From contig JBOGFJ010000008.1 of NCBI GenBank assembly GCA_050743385.1, positions 1 to 26,988 of the forward strand: a stretch of DNA of 26,988 bases, written 5' to 3'. The DNA is from JACDBD01 sp050743385 (GTDB lineage: Bacteria; Actinomycetota; Acidimicrobiia; IMCC26256; JACDBD01). The notes beneath the pieces were generated by a model, which saw only the letters and a list, made by a program, of their open reading frames with translations, ran no database searches and was not told the DNA's origin. Numbering within the stretch: position 1 is the first letter of the stretch; each line of letters begins with the position of its first letter. Shown piece by piece: positions 6,790 through 15,001 of the stretch. A program made the translations under genes and the position numbers.

Positions 6790-8028
6790 TCAGATCGTCA
6801 CCGGAAGGTGCTCGAGACCCCGAAGGGTGAACGTGTCACGCCGCTCCGGATCACCGGCGAGCTCGAGCGCGGGGAAGCGGCGCACCAGCGTGGGGACGGC
6901 AACCTCGCCCTCCAGGCGGGCGAGGGCGGCGCCGAGGCAGAAGTGGTGGCCGCCGCCGAACGCGAGGTGCCGGTTCGCCTCGGCGCGGCCGAGGTCGAGT
7001 CGTTCGGGCTCCGGGAAGACCGCCGGGTCGCGGTTGGCGGCGGCCAGGATGGCGATGACCTGCTGACGCGGTGGAATCGTCACGTCACCGACCTCGTAGT
7101 CGGCGAGCGTGATGCGCTGCGTGAAGGTGACCGGGCTGTCGTAGCGGAGGAGCTCTTCGATCGCGTTGTGGTCGAGGGAGGGGTCGGCGCGTAGGCGCTC
7201 GAGCTGATCGCGCTGGCGGAGGAGCGCGAGCGTGCCGTTCCCGATCAGGTTCACGGTGGTCTCGTGGCCCGCGATGAGAAGGAGCAGCGCGGTCCCGAGG
7301 AGCTCCGCCTCGCTGAGGCGGTCGCCGGCCTCCTCGGCGGCGATGAGCCCGCTCAGGAGATCGTCGCCGAGCGCCCGTCTACGCCGCTCGATGAGGGCGA
7401 GGAAGTACTCGAGGAACGCGTCGCCGGCGGCCTCGATCCGCTCCCGCTGCTCGGGCGTGACGAGCGGGTCGGGGTCGATGCTGTGGGCGAGGTCGCGTGA
7501 CCATCCCTGGAACGTGGCGTGGTCGTCGGGCGGGATGCCGAGGAGCTCGCAGATGATCACCACCGGGAGCGGGTAGGCGAGCTCGGCGACGACGTCCATC
7601 CGTCCGTCGCCGCGGGCGACCACCGCGTCGAGGAGCTCGTCGACGAGCTGTTCGATTCGGGGACGCAGCCGGCCGATGACTCTGGGCGTGAACGCCTTGC
7701 TGACCAGGCCGCGCAAGCGCGTGTGGTCGGGCGGATCGAGGAACAGCATGGTCGCGTTCCGGCTCTCCTCGGCGAAGTCGCCCTCGGGAGGCGGGTTCGA
7801 GGCGGCGAAGGCCTCGTAGAGCTCCGAGTTGCGCTCGTCGTTGCTGAGCGCGGGATCGCGTACCGCTGCGGAGGCGTCGGCGTGGCGGCTGAGCATGTAG
7901 ACGCCGAGAGGCGTCTGATGCACCGGATCGTGCTCCCGCAGCAAGTCGAAGAACGGGTACGGATCGTCACGGAACTCCGGCGTGAGCGCTGCCGACAGGA
8001 AGTCGAGAGTCTCTGGTGCCTGCGCCAT
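6790..8028 (-). CDS. cytochrome P450
   Basis: A soluble bacterial P450 of 412 residues, a normal length. It has the I-helix oxygen-binding motif AGHETT, the ExxR motif in 'EELLRYDSP', and the haem loop 'FGGGHHFCLGAALAR' with C364 as the thiolate ligand. The conserved 'PDHTRLRGLVSKAFTPR' B-C region is also present. It would be a haem monooxygenase fed by a ferredoxin/reductase not encoded here. The sequence looks CYP107/CYP105-like in general, but I cannot assign a subfamily or substrate. ATG at 8028 is preceded by AGGGGGAC, a good ribosome site. A 2OG-oxygenase-like gene follows 27 nt downstream; upstream lies a carboxyltransferase on the same strand after a 70-bp gap containing an inverted repeat. 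Confidence 0.95.
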   Translation of the reverse strand: MAQAPETLDFLSAALTPEFRDDPYPFFDLLREHDPVHQTPLGVYMLSRHADASAAVRDPALSNDERNSELYEAFAASNPPPEGDFAEESRNATMLFLDPPDHTRLRGLVSKAFTPRVIGRLRPRIEQLVDELLDAVVARGDGRMDVVAELAYPLPVVIICELLGIPPDDHATFQGWSRDLAHSIDPDPLVTPEQRERIEAAGDAFLEYFLALIERRRRALGDDLLSGLIAAEEAGDRLSEAELLGTALLLLIAGHETTVNLIGNGTLALLRQRDQLERLRADPSLDHNAIEELLRYDSPVTFTQRITLADYEVGDVTIPPRQQVIAILAAANRDPAVFPEPERLDLGRAEANRHLAFGGGHHFCLGAALARLEGEVAVPTLVRRFPALELAGDPERRDTFTLRGLEHLPVTI

Positions 8029-8074
8029 GACGTGTCCCCCTGTCCGCTTTGTGCACGGTACGGCGAATCAACGT

Positions 8075-8093
8075 GCGCGTCCATGTGACGCGC
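8075..8093. promoter_or_regulatory. 7-bp-arm inverted repeat upstream of P450
   Basis: GCGCGTC (8075-8081), CATGT, GACGCGC (8087-8093) is a perfect 19-nt inverted repeat. It sits 46 nt upstream of the P450 start and 5 nt beyond the carboxyltransferase stop (both minus strand). It could be an operator for the P450 pair or a stem ending the carboxyltransferase message. No T run follows. Confidence 0.4.
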
Positions 8094-8098
8094 GACAC

Positions 8099-9643
8099 CT
8101 ACGGGCGCGTCCCTCGCGTCGTACGGCCGGTACCGCGTCGCGGTGCAGCGAGGTTGGCGAACTCGCACAGCAGCGGTCGGGTCTCGCGGGGATCGACGAT
8201 CTCCTCGATCATGAACGCCTCCGCGGTGCGGAACGGCGAGCGGGCCGCGTTCAGCCGGGCTTCGATCTCGTCGCGCAGCGCGTCGGGATCGTCAGCCGCC
8301 TCCAGCTGGGCCTTGTACGCGGCTTCGATGCCACCGGCGAGCGGAAGGCTGCCCCAGTCGCCCGACGGCCACGCGAAGCGGTACGAGAGCCGGGACGCGT
8401 TCTGGTGGGCCGCGCCGGCGACGCCATAGACCTTCCGCAGGATCACCGAGCACCACGGCACCGTCGCCTGGTAGATCGCCGCCAGCGCACGGGCGCCATG
8501 GCGGATGGTGGCGGCGCGCTCCGCCTCGGTGCCGATCACGAACCCAGGGTTGTCGACGAAGTGCACGACCGGAAGATGGAACGTGTCGGCGAGGTCGACG
8601 AAGCGCGCGACCTTCTGGGACGCGTCCGCGGTCCAGCCGGCGCCGTAGTGGTACGGGTCGCCGGCGAGGACCGCCACGGGCCAGCCGTCGAGGCGCGCCA
8701 GCCCCGTCACCGCGGGGCCGCCGAAGCGGCGCCCGAGCTCCAGGAACGACGCCGTGTCGAGCACGGCAGTGAGGATGTCGCGCACCTTGTAGACCTTGCG
8801 GGGGTCGCGTGGGATCGCGTCGGCGAGCCGGTCGTCGCGGCGCTCCCGATCATCGCCCCTGTCGACCCGCGGCGCGGCCTCGTCGACCGATGCCGGAAGG
8901 TACGAGAGGAAGGCGCGAGCGCGCGCGAACGCCTCGTCCTCGCTGTCGACCTCGTCGTCGACGACGCCATTGCGGACGTGGATGCCGCTGCCGCCGAGCT
9001 GCTCCTTGTCGACGTGCTCGCCGAGACGGGCGACGACCGGCGGACCGGCGACGAACAGCTGCGCCGTGCCCTTCACGATCACGGAGTAATGGCTGGTCAC
9101 GACGCGCGCCGCGCCCAGGCCCGCGACCGAACCGAGACAGAGGGCCACGACGGGAACGGTCGAGAGGTTGTCGACCACCCACTCCCATCCGGGGTTGAAG
9201 GGCACGAAGCTGCGCCGCTCGGTCTCGAGCGACTTCACCGATCCGCCGCCGCCCGACCCGTCAACGAGCCGGACGATCGGGAGGCGCAGCTCGTTGGCCA
9301 TCCGCTCGGCGTGCACCTGCTTCTGGAAGATCGACGCGTCGGCCGCGCCGCCGCGCACGGTGAAGTCGTCGCCGGCGACGACGACCGCCCGCCCGTCGAT
9401 GCGTCCGCGTCCCATGACGAAGTTGGCCGGCCGGAAGTCGGTGAGGCGGCCGTCCTCGTAGGTGCCCCGGCCGGTGAGGGCACCGACCTCATGGAAGGAG
9501 CCGGGGTCGAGCACGCGGTCGATCCGTTCGCGCACGGTGAGGCGACCGGCGGCGTGCTGGCGCTCGACCTTCTCGGGGCCGCCCATGCCGGCGGCGAGCT
9601 CGGTGCGGCGGCGGAGCTCGTCGAGCTCGGGATCCCAGGTCAC
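8099..9643 (-). CDS. acyl-CoA carboxylase, carboxyltransferase (beta) subunit
   Basis: A 514-residue biotin-dependent carboxyltransferase of the PccB/AccD/MccB family, which moves the carboxyl group from carboxybiotin to an acyl-CoA. Two crotonase-like halves are visible. The N half has 'KVERQHAAGRLTVRERIDRVLDPGSF' and the oxyanion segment 'VDGSGGGGSV'; the C half has 'AVLAGDPYHYGAGWTADASQKVARFVDLADTFHLPVVHFVDNPGF' and 'GAARALAAIYQATVPWCSVILRKVYGVAG'. Acyl-CoA preference (propionyl, methylcrotonyl or longer) cannot be read from the sequence. No biotin carboxylase or biotin carrier subunit lies in the window, so the partner must be elsewhere. Start GTG at 9643; it is divergent from the histidine phosphatase with only 18 bp between the start codons. 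Confidence 0.92.
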   Translation of the reverse strand: MTWDPELDELRRRTELAAGMGGPEKVERQHAAGRLTVRERIDRVLDPGSFHEVGALTGRGTYEDGRLTDFRPANFVMGRGRIDGRAVVVAGDDFTVRGGAADASIFQKQVHAERMANELRLPIVRLVDGSGGGGSVKSLETERRSFVPFNPGWEWVVDNLSTVPVVALCLGSVAGLGAARVVTSHYSVIVKGTAQLFVAGPPVVARLGEHVDKEQLGGSGIHVRNGVVDDEVDSEDEAFARARAFLSYLPASVDEAAPRVDRGDDRERRDDRLADAIPRDPRKVYKVRDILTAVLDTASFLELGRRFGGPAVTGLARLDGWPVAVLAGDPYHYGAGWTADASQKVARFVDLADTFHLPVVHFVDNPGFVIGTEAERAATIRHGARALAAIYQATVPWCSVILRKVYGVAGAAHQNASRLSYRFAWPSGDWGSLPLAGGIEAAYKAQLEAADDPDALRDEIEARLNAARSPFRTAEAFMIEEIVDPRETRPLLCEFANLAAPRRGTGRTTRGTRP

Positions 9644-9661
9644 GCCCTACCCTTACCGGCC

Positions 9662-10354
9662 GTGAGCGAGACCGTCTACCGCCAGCACCGCTATACCGCG
9701 CCGCCGGGCGCGACCGAGATCCTGCTCGTCCGCCACGGCGAGTCGCAGCCCGCCGATCCGGAGCGACCCTTCCCGTTGGTCGACGGGCACGGCGATCCCC
9801 CGCTCGACCCGGTCGGCGTCGAACAGGCCGAACGGCTCGCGGCCCGCCTGGTGGGCGAGCGCGTCAGCGGGATCTACGTGACGCCCCTTTGCCGGACCGC
9901 TCAGACGGCCGCGCCGGCCGCCCGCCGCCTCGGCATCGAGCCCCGGGTCGAGCCCGACCTGCGCGAGGTCCACCTCGGGGAGTGGGAAGGCGGGTTGTTC
10001 CGGATGATGGCCGCCCAGCACCATCCCGCGTTCGTGCGGGCGATGGCGTCCGAACGTTGGGACGAGATCCCGGGCGCCGAGCCCCAGGACTCGTTCGCCG
10101 GCCGGGTCGCGGCGGCGGTGGCGCGCATCCACGCCGCCCATCCCGACGAGCGGGTGGTCGCGGTCACCCATGGCGGCGTCATCGGACAGGTTCTGGCGGC
10201 GGCGACGCAATCGCGCCCGTTCGCGTTCATGGGCGCCGACAACGCGTCGATCAGCCACGTCGTCGTGCACGACGAGTCCGTCTCGCTGCGCCGCTTCAAC
10301 GACACGACGCACCTCGAGCACGACTTCAGCGTCGCCTCCCCACCGCCCATCTAG
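9662..10354 (+). CDS. histidine phosphatase family protein (phosphoglycerate-mutase fold)
   Basis: A 230-residue member of the histidine phosphatase superfamily, clade 1. The phospho-accepting His is in 'LLVRHGES' (R24-H25-G26), the second phosphate-pocket Arg is R78 in 'PLCRTAQT', the proton donor is likely E102 in 'REVHLGEWEGG', and the second His is H170 in 'AVTHGGVIGQVL'. The complete catalytic set suggests an active phosphatase or mutase. Actinobacterial members act on varied sugar or nucleotide phosphates, so the substrate is left open. Start GTG at 9662. It is divergent from the carboxyltransferase (18-bp gap), and a GC-rich hairpin begins at its stop codon. Confidence 0.9.
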   Translation: MSETVYRQHRYTAPPGATEILLVRHGESQPADPERPFPLVDGHGDPPLDPVGVEQAERLAARLVGERVSGIYVTPLCRTAQTAAPAARRLGIEPRVEPDLREVHLGEWEGGLFRMMAAQHHPAFVRAMASERWDEIPGAEPQDSFAGRVAAAVARIHAAHPDERVVAVTHGGVIGQVLAAATQSRPFAFMGADNASISHVVVHDESVSLRRFNDTTHLEHDFSVASPPPI

Positions 10355-10376
10355 CGGGGGTCGGAGAGCCCCCCGC
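10354..10376 (+). terminator. GC hairpin at the phosphatase stop
   Basis: GCGGGGG (10354-10360) pairs perfectly with CCCCCGC (10370-10376) across a 9-nt loop. It begins within the stop codon. No T run follows, so this is a candidate stem-loop terminator or transcript end only. The remaining 180 bp to the convergent acyl-CoA dehydrogenase hold no gene. Confidence 0.45.
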
Positions 10377-10556
10377 AACCCCCACTCGGGAGTCGACCAC
10401 CCGCACGCGGGAACCCGCGGCCCTTGCTTTGAACGGCTGAGATGGTCACGAAAACGCGGTCCCGAGACGCGATCACGACCATCCCAGCCGACGAAAGTCG
10501 CGGGGAGGTGGTGGGGGCCGAACGTCGCGGGGAAGCGACGGGGAAGCAGGCGGCGC

Positions 10557-11804
10557 TTAGAAGTCGAAGTCGCCGGTGGCGGCGCGGGTGTCGCCGGTCT
10601 CGGCGTATACCTGGCGCAGGTTGCGGGCGATGAGCGCCTGGTGCACCTCGTCGGCGCCGTCGACCAGACGAGCCGAACGCGCATGGCGCAGCATCGACTC
10701 GAGCGGAGTGTCGGTCGAGTAGCCGAGGGCGCCGTGCACCTGGATGGCGCGGTCGACCACCTTCCAGAGCATGTTGGCGACATGGTGCTTGGCGAAGCTG
10801 ACCTCCTGGCGGAAGGGCTGCTCGTTCTCGATCTTGTACGCCGCGTGCAACACCATGAGCTTCGCGGTGTACAGCTCCATCGCCGAGTCGGACATCATCC
10901 ACTGGATCGCCTGCTTCTCGGCCAGCGGCGCGCCGTGGAGCTGCCGGCGCTCGGCCCGATCGATCAGCATGTCGAGCGCCTGCTCGGTCTGGCCGATCCA
11001 GCGCATGCAGTGCGCGAGGCGCGCCGGGCCGAGGCGGGCCTGTCCGAGCAGATGACCGTTCCCGCGCGCGCTGAGCATCTGGCTCGACGGCACCCGCAGA
11101 TCGGTGATGCGGATCTCGCAGTGGTTGCCGTGCCCGGCCATGGTGTTGACGTCGCGCACGATCTCCCACCCGTCGGCCGGCAGATCGACGATGAACGCCG
11201 AGTTGGACGCCTGCGGCGGATCGGCGTCGGGGTCGGTCTTGGCGATGAGGATGGCGAACGACGCGCCCTTCGCGCCGCTGATGAACCACTTGTGCCCGTT
11301 GACGACCCACTCGTCGTTCGCTTCGTCGAGCACCGCGGTGGTGCGGATACCCGTGGGGTCGGAACCGGCGACCTCGGGTTCGGTCATCGCGAAGCACGAG
11401 CGCGCTCGGCCCTCGAGCAACGGCCGCAGGTAGCGCTCCTTCTGGTCGTCGTTGGCGTGGTGCAGCAGCGTGTGCTGGTTGCCCTCGTCGGGGGCCTGGG
11501 CGTTGAGGATGAAAGGCCCGAACCGGGTGCGAGCGGCCTCGGCCGACACGAACGCCATCGCCGTGATCGACAACCCGAGCCCACCCCACTCCTTGGGCAT
11601 GTGGGGCAGCCACACCTCCCACTCCTGCGCCTTCTGGCGCAGCTCGATGATCATCCGCACGACGTCGGACCGCTCGGGTTCGTTGGGGATGTTGGCGTTC
11701 GCGTAGAGCTTCTCCTCGGCCGGGCGCACCTCCGCGTTCATGAAGTCACGGACGCGCTTGCGGATCGCCTCGACGTCGGGCGGCAGGGTGAAGTCGATGG
11801 CCAT
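10557..11804 (-). CDS. acyl-CoA dehydrogenase (FadE/ACAD10-11-like)
   Basis: A 415-residue flavoprotein acyl-CoA dehydrogenase. An N-terminal helical domain is followed by 'CFAMTEPEVAGSDPTGIRTTA' and 'WVVNGHKWFISGAKGA' (FAD-binding middle domain), then the C-terminal helical domain with 'QVHGALGYSTDTPLESMLRHARSARLVDGADEVHQALIARN'. The 'DGADEVH' C-terminus and 'MAGHGNHCEI' are typical of the ACAD10/11-like branch. It introduces the 2,3 double bond in an acyl-CoA and passes electrons to ETF, whose two subunits lie 2.4 kb away. ATG at 11804. It is divergent from the zinc alcohol dehydrogenase, and both starts flank a long palindrome, so joint control is likely. Confidence 0.94.
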   Translation of the reverse strand: MAIDFTLPPDVEAIRKRVRDFMNAEVRPAEEKLYANANIPNEPERSDVVRMIIELRQKAQEWEVWLPHMPKEWGGLGLSITAMAFVSAEAARTRFGPFILNAQAPDEGNQHTLLHHANDDQKERYLRPLLEGRARSCFAMTEPEVAGSDPTGIRTTAVLDEANDEWVVNGHKWFISGAKGASFAILIAKTDPDADPPQASNSAFIVDLPADGWEIVRDVNTMAGHGNHCEIRITDLRVPSSQMLSARGNGHLLGQARLGPARLAHCMRWIGQTEQALDMLIDRAERRQLHGAPLAEKQAIQWMMSDSAMELYTAKLMVLHAAYKIENEQPFRQEVSFAKHHVANMLWKVVDRAIQVHGALGYSTDTPLESMLRHARSARLVDGADEVHQALIARNLRQVYAETGDTRAATGDFDF

Positions 11805-11816
11805 GCGCGCGAGTGT

Positions 11817-11850
11817 CCCCGCCCCTTGACCGATCGGTCAAGTGGCGGGG
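11817..11850. promoter_or_regulatory. 34-nt palindromic operator (TetR-type) in ACAD/ADH divergon
   Basis: The core TTGACCGATCGGTCAA (11826-11841) is a perfect 16-bp palindrome. The symmetry continues outward to a 34-nt inverted repeat with one mismatch (11824 against 11843). It is centred in the 57-bp gap between the two ATGs, 12 nt from the acyl-CoA dehydrogenase start and 11 nt from the alcohol dehydrogenase start. Each half contains a -35-like TTGACC. This geometry fits a dimeric (TetR-family) repressor controlling both genes. The identity of the regulator is inferred and not seen next to the site. Confidence 0.75.
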
Positions 11851-11861
11851 ATGCTCACGGC

Positions 11862-12935
11862 ATGCGGGCAGCCGTGGCGCGCCGTCAGCAGCTGGTGGTT
11901 GAGGACCTCCCGGAGCCGGTACCGGGCGATGGGCACGCGCTCGTCGCGGTGAAGGCGTGCGGGATCTGCGGGTCCGATCTGCACACCCTCCGCCACGCCC
12001 ACCACATGCTCGATGTCGTCGAGGCCACCGGCATGGGCGGCGGGTTCGACCCCGAGCGCGATTTCGTGCTGGGGCACGAGTATGCGGCCGAGGTGCTCGA
12101 GCTCGGCCCCGGCACCGACGGCATCACGGTCGCGCCCGGCGATCTGGTCGTCTCGATCCCGTTCCTGATCGCGGGAGCAGACCTGGTTCCCCTCGGGTTC
12201 TCCAACGACTACCCGGGTGCGTACGCGGAGCGCATGCTGCTGACCGCGGGCGCGTGTATCCCGGTGCCGAACGCGCTCGATCACCGGCGCGCCGCGCTCA
12301 CCGAGCCCATGGCCGTCGGCCTGCACTCGGTCAACAAGTCGGGGATCGAGCCGGGCGACGCCGCGCTCGTCGTCGGGTGCGGACCGATCGGTCTCGCGAT
12401 CATCGTGTGGCTGGCCGCGCGGGGCGTCGAGCCGATCGTCGCTTCCGACCTCTCAGCTCGACGACGCGCGCTGGCGGCGGAGCTCGGTGCGCACGCCGTC
12501 GTCGACCCGCGTGAGGAGCCGATCTTCGATGCCTGGCGGCGCGTCGACGGGATGCGCCCCGTGGTCGTGTACGAGGCGGTCGGGGTCCCCGGCCTGCTCG
12601 ACGACGTGATCTTCGATGCCCCGCCGCAAGCGCGCGTCCTCGTCGCGGGTGTGTGCATGGAGCCCGACACGATCCGTCCGCTCATCGGCGTGGTCAAGGA
12701 GATCAACCTCCAGTTCGCGTTCGGCTACGACCCGGTCGAGTTCGCGGAGACGCTGCGGGCGATCGCGGAGGGGACGATCGACGTCGCTGCGCTCGTCACC
12801 GGCACCGTGGGTATCGAAGGTATCGCTGACGCCTTCGCCGCGCTCGCCGATGCAGAGGACCATGTGAAGATCCTGGTCGAACCGGACGCGCCCGCCGACC
12901 TCACGCCGCTCGGCGATACGCCCCCGGGCCGGTGA
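11862..12935 (+). CDS. zinc-dependent alcohol dehydrogenase (MDR family)
   Basis: A 357-residue medium-chain dehydrogenase. The catalytic zinc site is C36 and H/E of 'GICGSDLH' plus 'GHEYAAEVLELG'. The Rossmann motif 'ALVVGCGPIGLAIIVWLAARG', followed by Asp in 'VASDLS', favours NAD. The structural-zinc lobe, normally four cysteines after the 'GDxV' strand, is replaced by a Cys-free stretch ('GDLVVSIPFLIAGADLVPLGFSNDYPGAYAE'), so it should bind only the catalytic zinc. ATG at 11862 gives the standard 'MRAAV' N-terminus. It is divergent from the acyl-CoA dehydrogenase across the palindromic operator, suggesting that both act in one acyl/alcohol pathway. Its 3' end overlaps the convergent flavoprotein gene by 35 nt. 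Confidence 0.92.
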   Translation: MRAAVARRQQLVVEDLPEPVPGDGHALVAVKACGICGSDLHTLRHAHHMLDVVEATGMGGGFDPERDFVLGHEYAAEVLELGPGTDGITVAPGDLVVSIPFLIAGADLVPLGFSNDYPGAYAERMLLTAGACIPVPNALDHRRAALTEPMAVGLHSVNKSGIEPGDAALVVGCGPIGLAIIVWLAARGVEPIVASDLSARRRALAAELGAHAVVDPREEPIFDAWRRVDGMRPVVVYEAVGVPGLLDDVIFDAPPQARVLVAGVCMEPDTIRPLIGVVKEINLQFAFGYDPVEFAETLRAIAEGTIDVAALVTGTVGIEGIADAFAALADAEDHVKILVEPDAPADLTPLGDTPPGR

Positions 12936-14109
12936 GCATTCCGCGGTGCCACCGGCGCGGTGTCAGCAGCAGCGCACGCGGATAGTCCTCGTACATCCAG
13001 CGGGCGAAGTTCCGACGGGTCCAGGGCGTGAGGTCGACGGCCCGGAGCGCGGCCCGGGCCCAGTACTGGGAGCCCAGCACGCGCTGGAGCCCCGACGCGA
13101 GCCGGAGGTCGGCTCCGAGCCCGCGTCGCACCGCCCGCCGGTAGCGAGCCCCGACGACCGAGCCGTCACCGCCGCCCGCGACCGCGGCGGCGGCCGCGAT
13201 CCCGGTCTCCAGGGCCTGGGCGATGCCCTCGCCCGTCATCGGATCGACCACCGCGGCGGCGTCGCCGACGTAGAGGACGCGCTCGTGAGTGAGGCGGGCG
13301 GGGTCGAGCTGCGCCGGGATGGGCCACGCCCGGTACGGGCCGTCGGGCTCGGCTCCCGGTCCGAGCACGGCGCGAAGGCCGTCGCGCTCGACCAGGTGCC
13401 GCCACGTCGTCTTGAGCTGCTTCCCGTCGATGCCGGGGCCGCGGGGCACGCCGAAGCCGACGTTGGCCCGGCCGTCGGGGAGCGGGAACACCCAGGCGTA
13501 GCCGGGGAGGAGATCGCGCTCGAAGAGCACCCAGAGGCGGGGGTCGTCGACGCCGCGGTAGTACTGGCGGAAGGCGTGCCAGGTGCCGAGGTCGGCGGGC
13601 GCGTCGGGTCGGAGCAGTCGGCGCACCGCGGAGAAGTGCCCGTCGGCCGCGATCACGAACCTCGCCGACGCCGACGTGCCGTCGGCGACCTCGACGCTCA
13701 CGTCGTCGGCCCCCACGGTCAGACCGGTCAGGGCCGCGCCCTCACGCGTGCACGCGCCGCGGCGCCGTGCCAGTTCCACCAATGCGGCGTCGAGATTTGC
13801 GCGCGGGACGACGCCGGCGTACTGCCCGCCGACGGGGAGGGGTATCACGACACGCCGACCGCTCGGGGAGACGAGCACCGTCTCGCGCACGGTCGCGTAC
13901 GACTCGAGTGCACCGAGCTCGAGACCGAGGCGTTCGAGAAGGCGCAGGGCGCCGGTCGTGAGCCCGTCGCCGCACGTCTTATCGCGCGGGAACGTCGCCT
14001 TGTCGACGAGGAAGACGTCGAGGCCGGCGTCACGAGCGGCGATCGCAGCCGCCGAGCCCGCGGGCCCGGCGCCCACCACGGCGACGTCGAACCGCTCGGG
14101 AGCGCGCAT
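12901..14109 (-). CDS. geranylgeranyl reductase / FixC-type flavoprotein
   Basis: A 402-residue FAD-dependent oxidoreductase of the geranylgeranyl reductase family. The N-terminal dinucleotide motif is 'VVGAGPAGSAAAIAARDAG' (G13, G15, G18), followed by 'FPRDKTCGDGLTTGAL', diagnostic of the family, and 'YVGDAAAVVDPMTGEGIAQALETG' at about 290. Relatives saturate isoprenoid chains of menaquinone or lipids, or act as ETF:quinone oxidoreductases (FixC). The divergent etfB-etfA genes 108 bp away make an electron-transfer role attractive, but no FixX-type ferredoxin is present. ATG at 14109 is chosen because the fold starts at residue 7; the open frame extends much farther upstream only as antisense to etfB. 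It overlaps the convergent alcohol dehydrogenase by 35 nt. Confidence 0.9.
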   Translation of the reverse strand: MRAPERFDVAVVGAGPAGSAAAIAARDAGLDVFLVDKATFPRDKTCGDGLTTGALRLLERLGLELGALESYATVRETVLVSPSGRRVVIPLPVGGQYAGVVPRANLDAALVELARRRGACTREGAALTGLTVGADDVSVEVADGTSASARFVIAADGHFSAVRRLLRPDAPADLGTWHAFRQYYRGVDDPRLWVLFERDLLPGYAWVFPLPDGRANVGFGVPRGPGIDGKQLKTTWRHLVERDGLRAVLGPGAEPDGPYRAWPIPAQLDPARLTHERVLYVGDAAAVVDPMTGEGIAQALETGIAAAAAVAGGGDGSVVGARYRRAVRRGLGADLRLASGLQRVLGSQYWARAALRAVDLTPWTRRNFARWMYEDYPRALLLTPRRWHRGMLTGPGAYRRAA

Positions 14110-14217
14110 CCGCGTCGACGGTAGTGCCACGGCGGCGCCCGGTTCCGACCGCCCGTTTCGCACCGCGACGAGCGTTCGGGCCAGAATCACCGCAGATACG
14201 CCAGGAACAGGAGCGAC

Positions 14218-15000
14218 ATGAACATCGCCGTCTGCGTCAAGCAGATTCCCGACCCGGCCGTCCCGGGCGAGCTCGATCCCGAGACCAAGACCCTCAAGCG
14301 CGAGGGCAAGTTGATCCTCGACGACTCCGACGCCTACGGCGTGGAGATGGCTCTCCAGCTCGCCGACAAGGCCGGCGGCGGTGACGTCACGCTCGTGTCG
14401 ATGGTCCCGAACGACGAGGTGTCGGGCCTGCGCACCGCGCTGGCGATGGGGGCGGCCAAGGCCATCCTCGTGTCCGACCCGGCGCTGCTCGGCTCCGACT
14501 CGCTGTCGACGGCCAAGGTGATCGCCAAGTCGGTCGAGCGAGCCGGTGACATCGACCTGGTGCTCACGGCCACCGAATCGACCGACGGGTACACCGGCAC
14601 GATCCCGGGGCAGGTCGCGGAACTGCTCGGGTGGCCGTCGCTCACGTTCGCGAAGCACGTCGAGGTCGGCGACGGGAAGGTCAGCATCCAGCGCCAGACC
14701 GAGGCCGGCTTCGACGAGGTCGAGGCCCCGCTGCCCGCGGTCGTGAGCGTGACCGCCGGCGTGGTCGAGCCCCGGTATCCGTCGTTCAAGGGGATCATGG
14801 CGGCGAAGAACAAGCCCGTCGACCAGGTGAAGCCCGACGACCTCGGGCTGGGCGCCGATCAGGTCGGCTGGGCGGGCGCCCGCCAGCAGATCGTGTCGGT
14901 GGAGGCGGCGCCCGAGCGCGAGGCGGGCGAGAAGATCGAAGACGAGGGCGACGCCCACGAGCGCATCGTCGCCTTCCTCGAGCAGCTGAAGGTGGTCTGA
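14218..15000 (+). CDS. etfB: electron transfer flavoprotein beta subunit
   Basis: A 260-residue EtfB. The N-terminus 'MNIAVCVKQIPDPAVPG' and the AMP-binding region 'LVLTATESTDGYTGTIPGQVAELLGWPSLTFA' are family signatures, as is 'VVSVTAGVVEPRYPSFKGIMAAKNKPV'. EtfB pairs with EtfA, binds AMP and carries electrons from acyl-CoA dehydrogenases to ETF:quinone oxidoreductase. Ribosome site AGGAG (14209-14213) precedes ATG at 14218. etfA follows after a single base (TGA-C-ATG), so translation is coupled. It is divergent from the FixC-like gene, so a shared promoter region lies at 14110-14217. Confidence 0.97.
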   Translation: MNIAVCVKQIPDPAVPGELDPETKTLKREGKLILDDSDAYGVEMALQLADKAGGGDVTLVSMVPNDEVSGLRTALAMGAAKAILVSDPALLGSDSLSTAKVIAKSVERAGDIDLVLTATESTDGYTGTIPGQVAELLGWPSLTFAKHVEVGDGKVSIQRQTEAGFDEVEAPLPAVVSVTAGVVEPRYPSFKGIMAAKNKPVDQVKPDDLGLGADQVGWAGARQQIVSVEAAPEREAGEKIEDEGDAHERIVAFLEQLKVV

Positions 15001-15001
15001 C

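Noticed and set aside
10170..11861. Very long plus-strand frame running into the alcohol dehydrogenase
   Set aside because: The part before 11862 is antisense to the acyl-CoA dehydrogenase and overlaps the histidine phosphatase; dehydrogenase homology begins exactly at the ATG at 11862.
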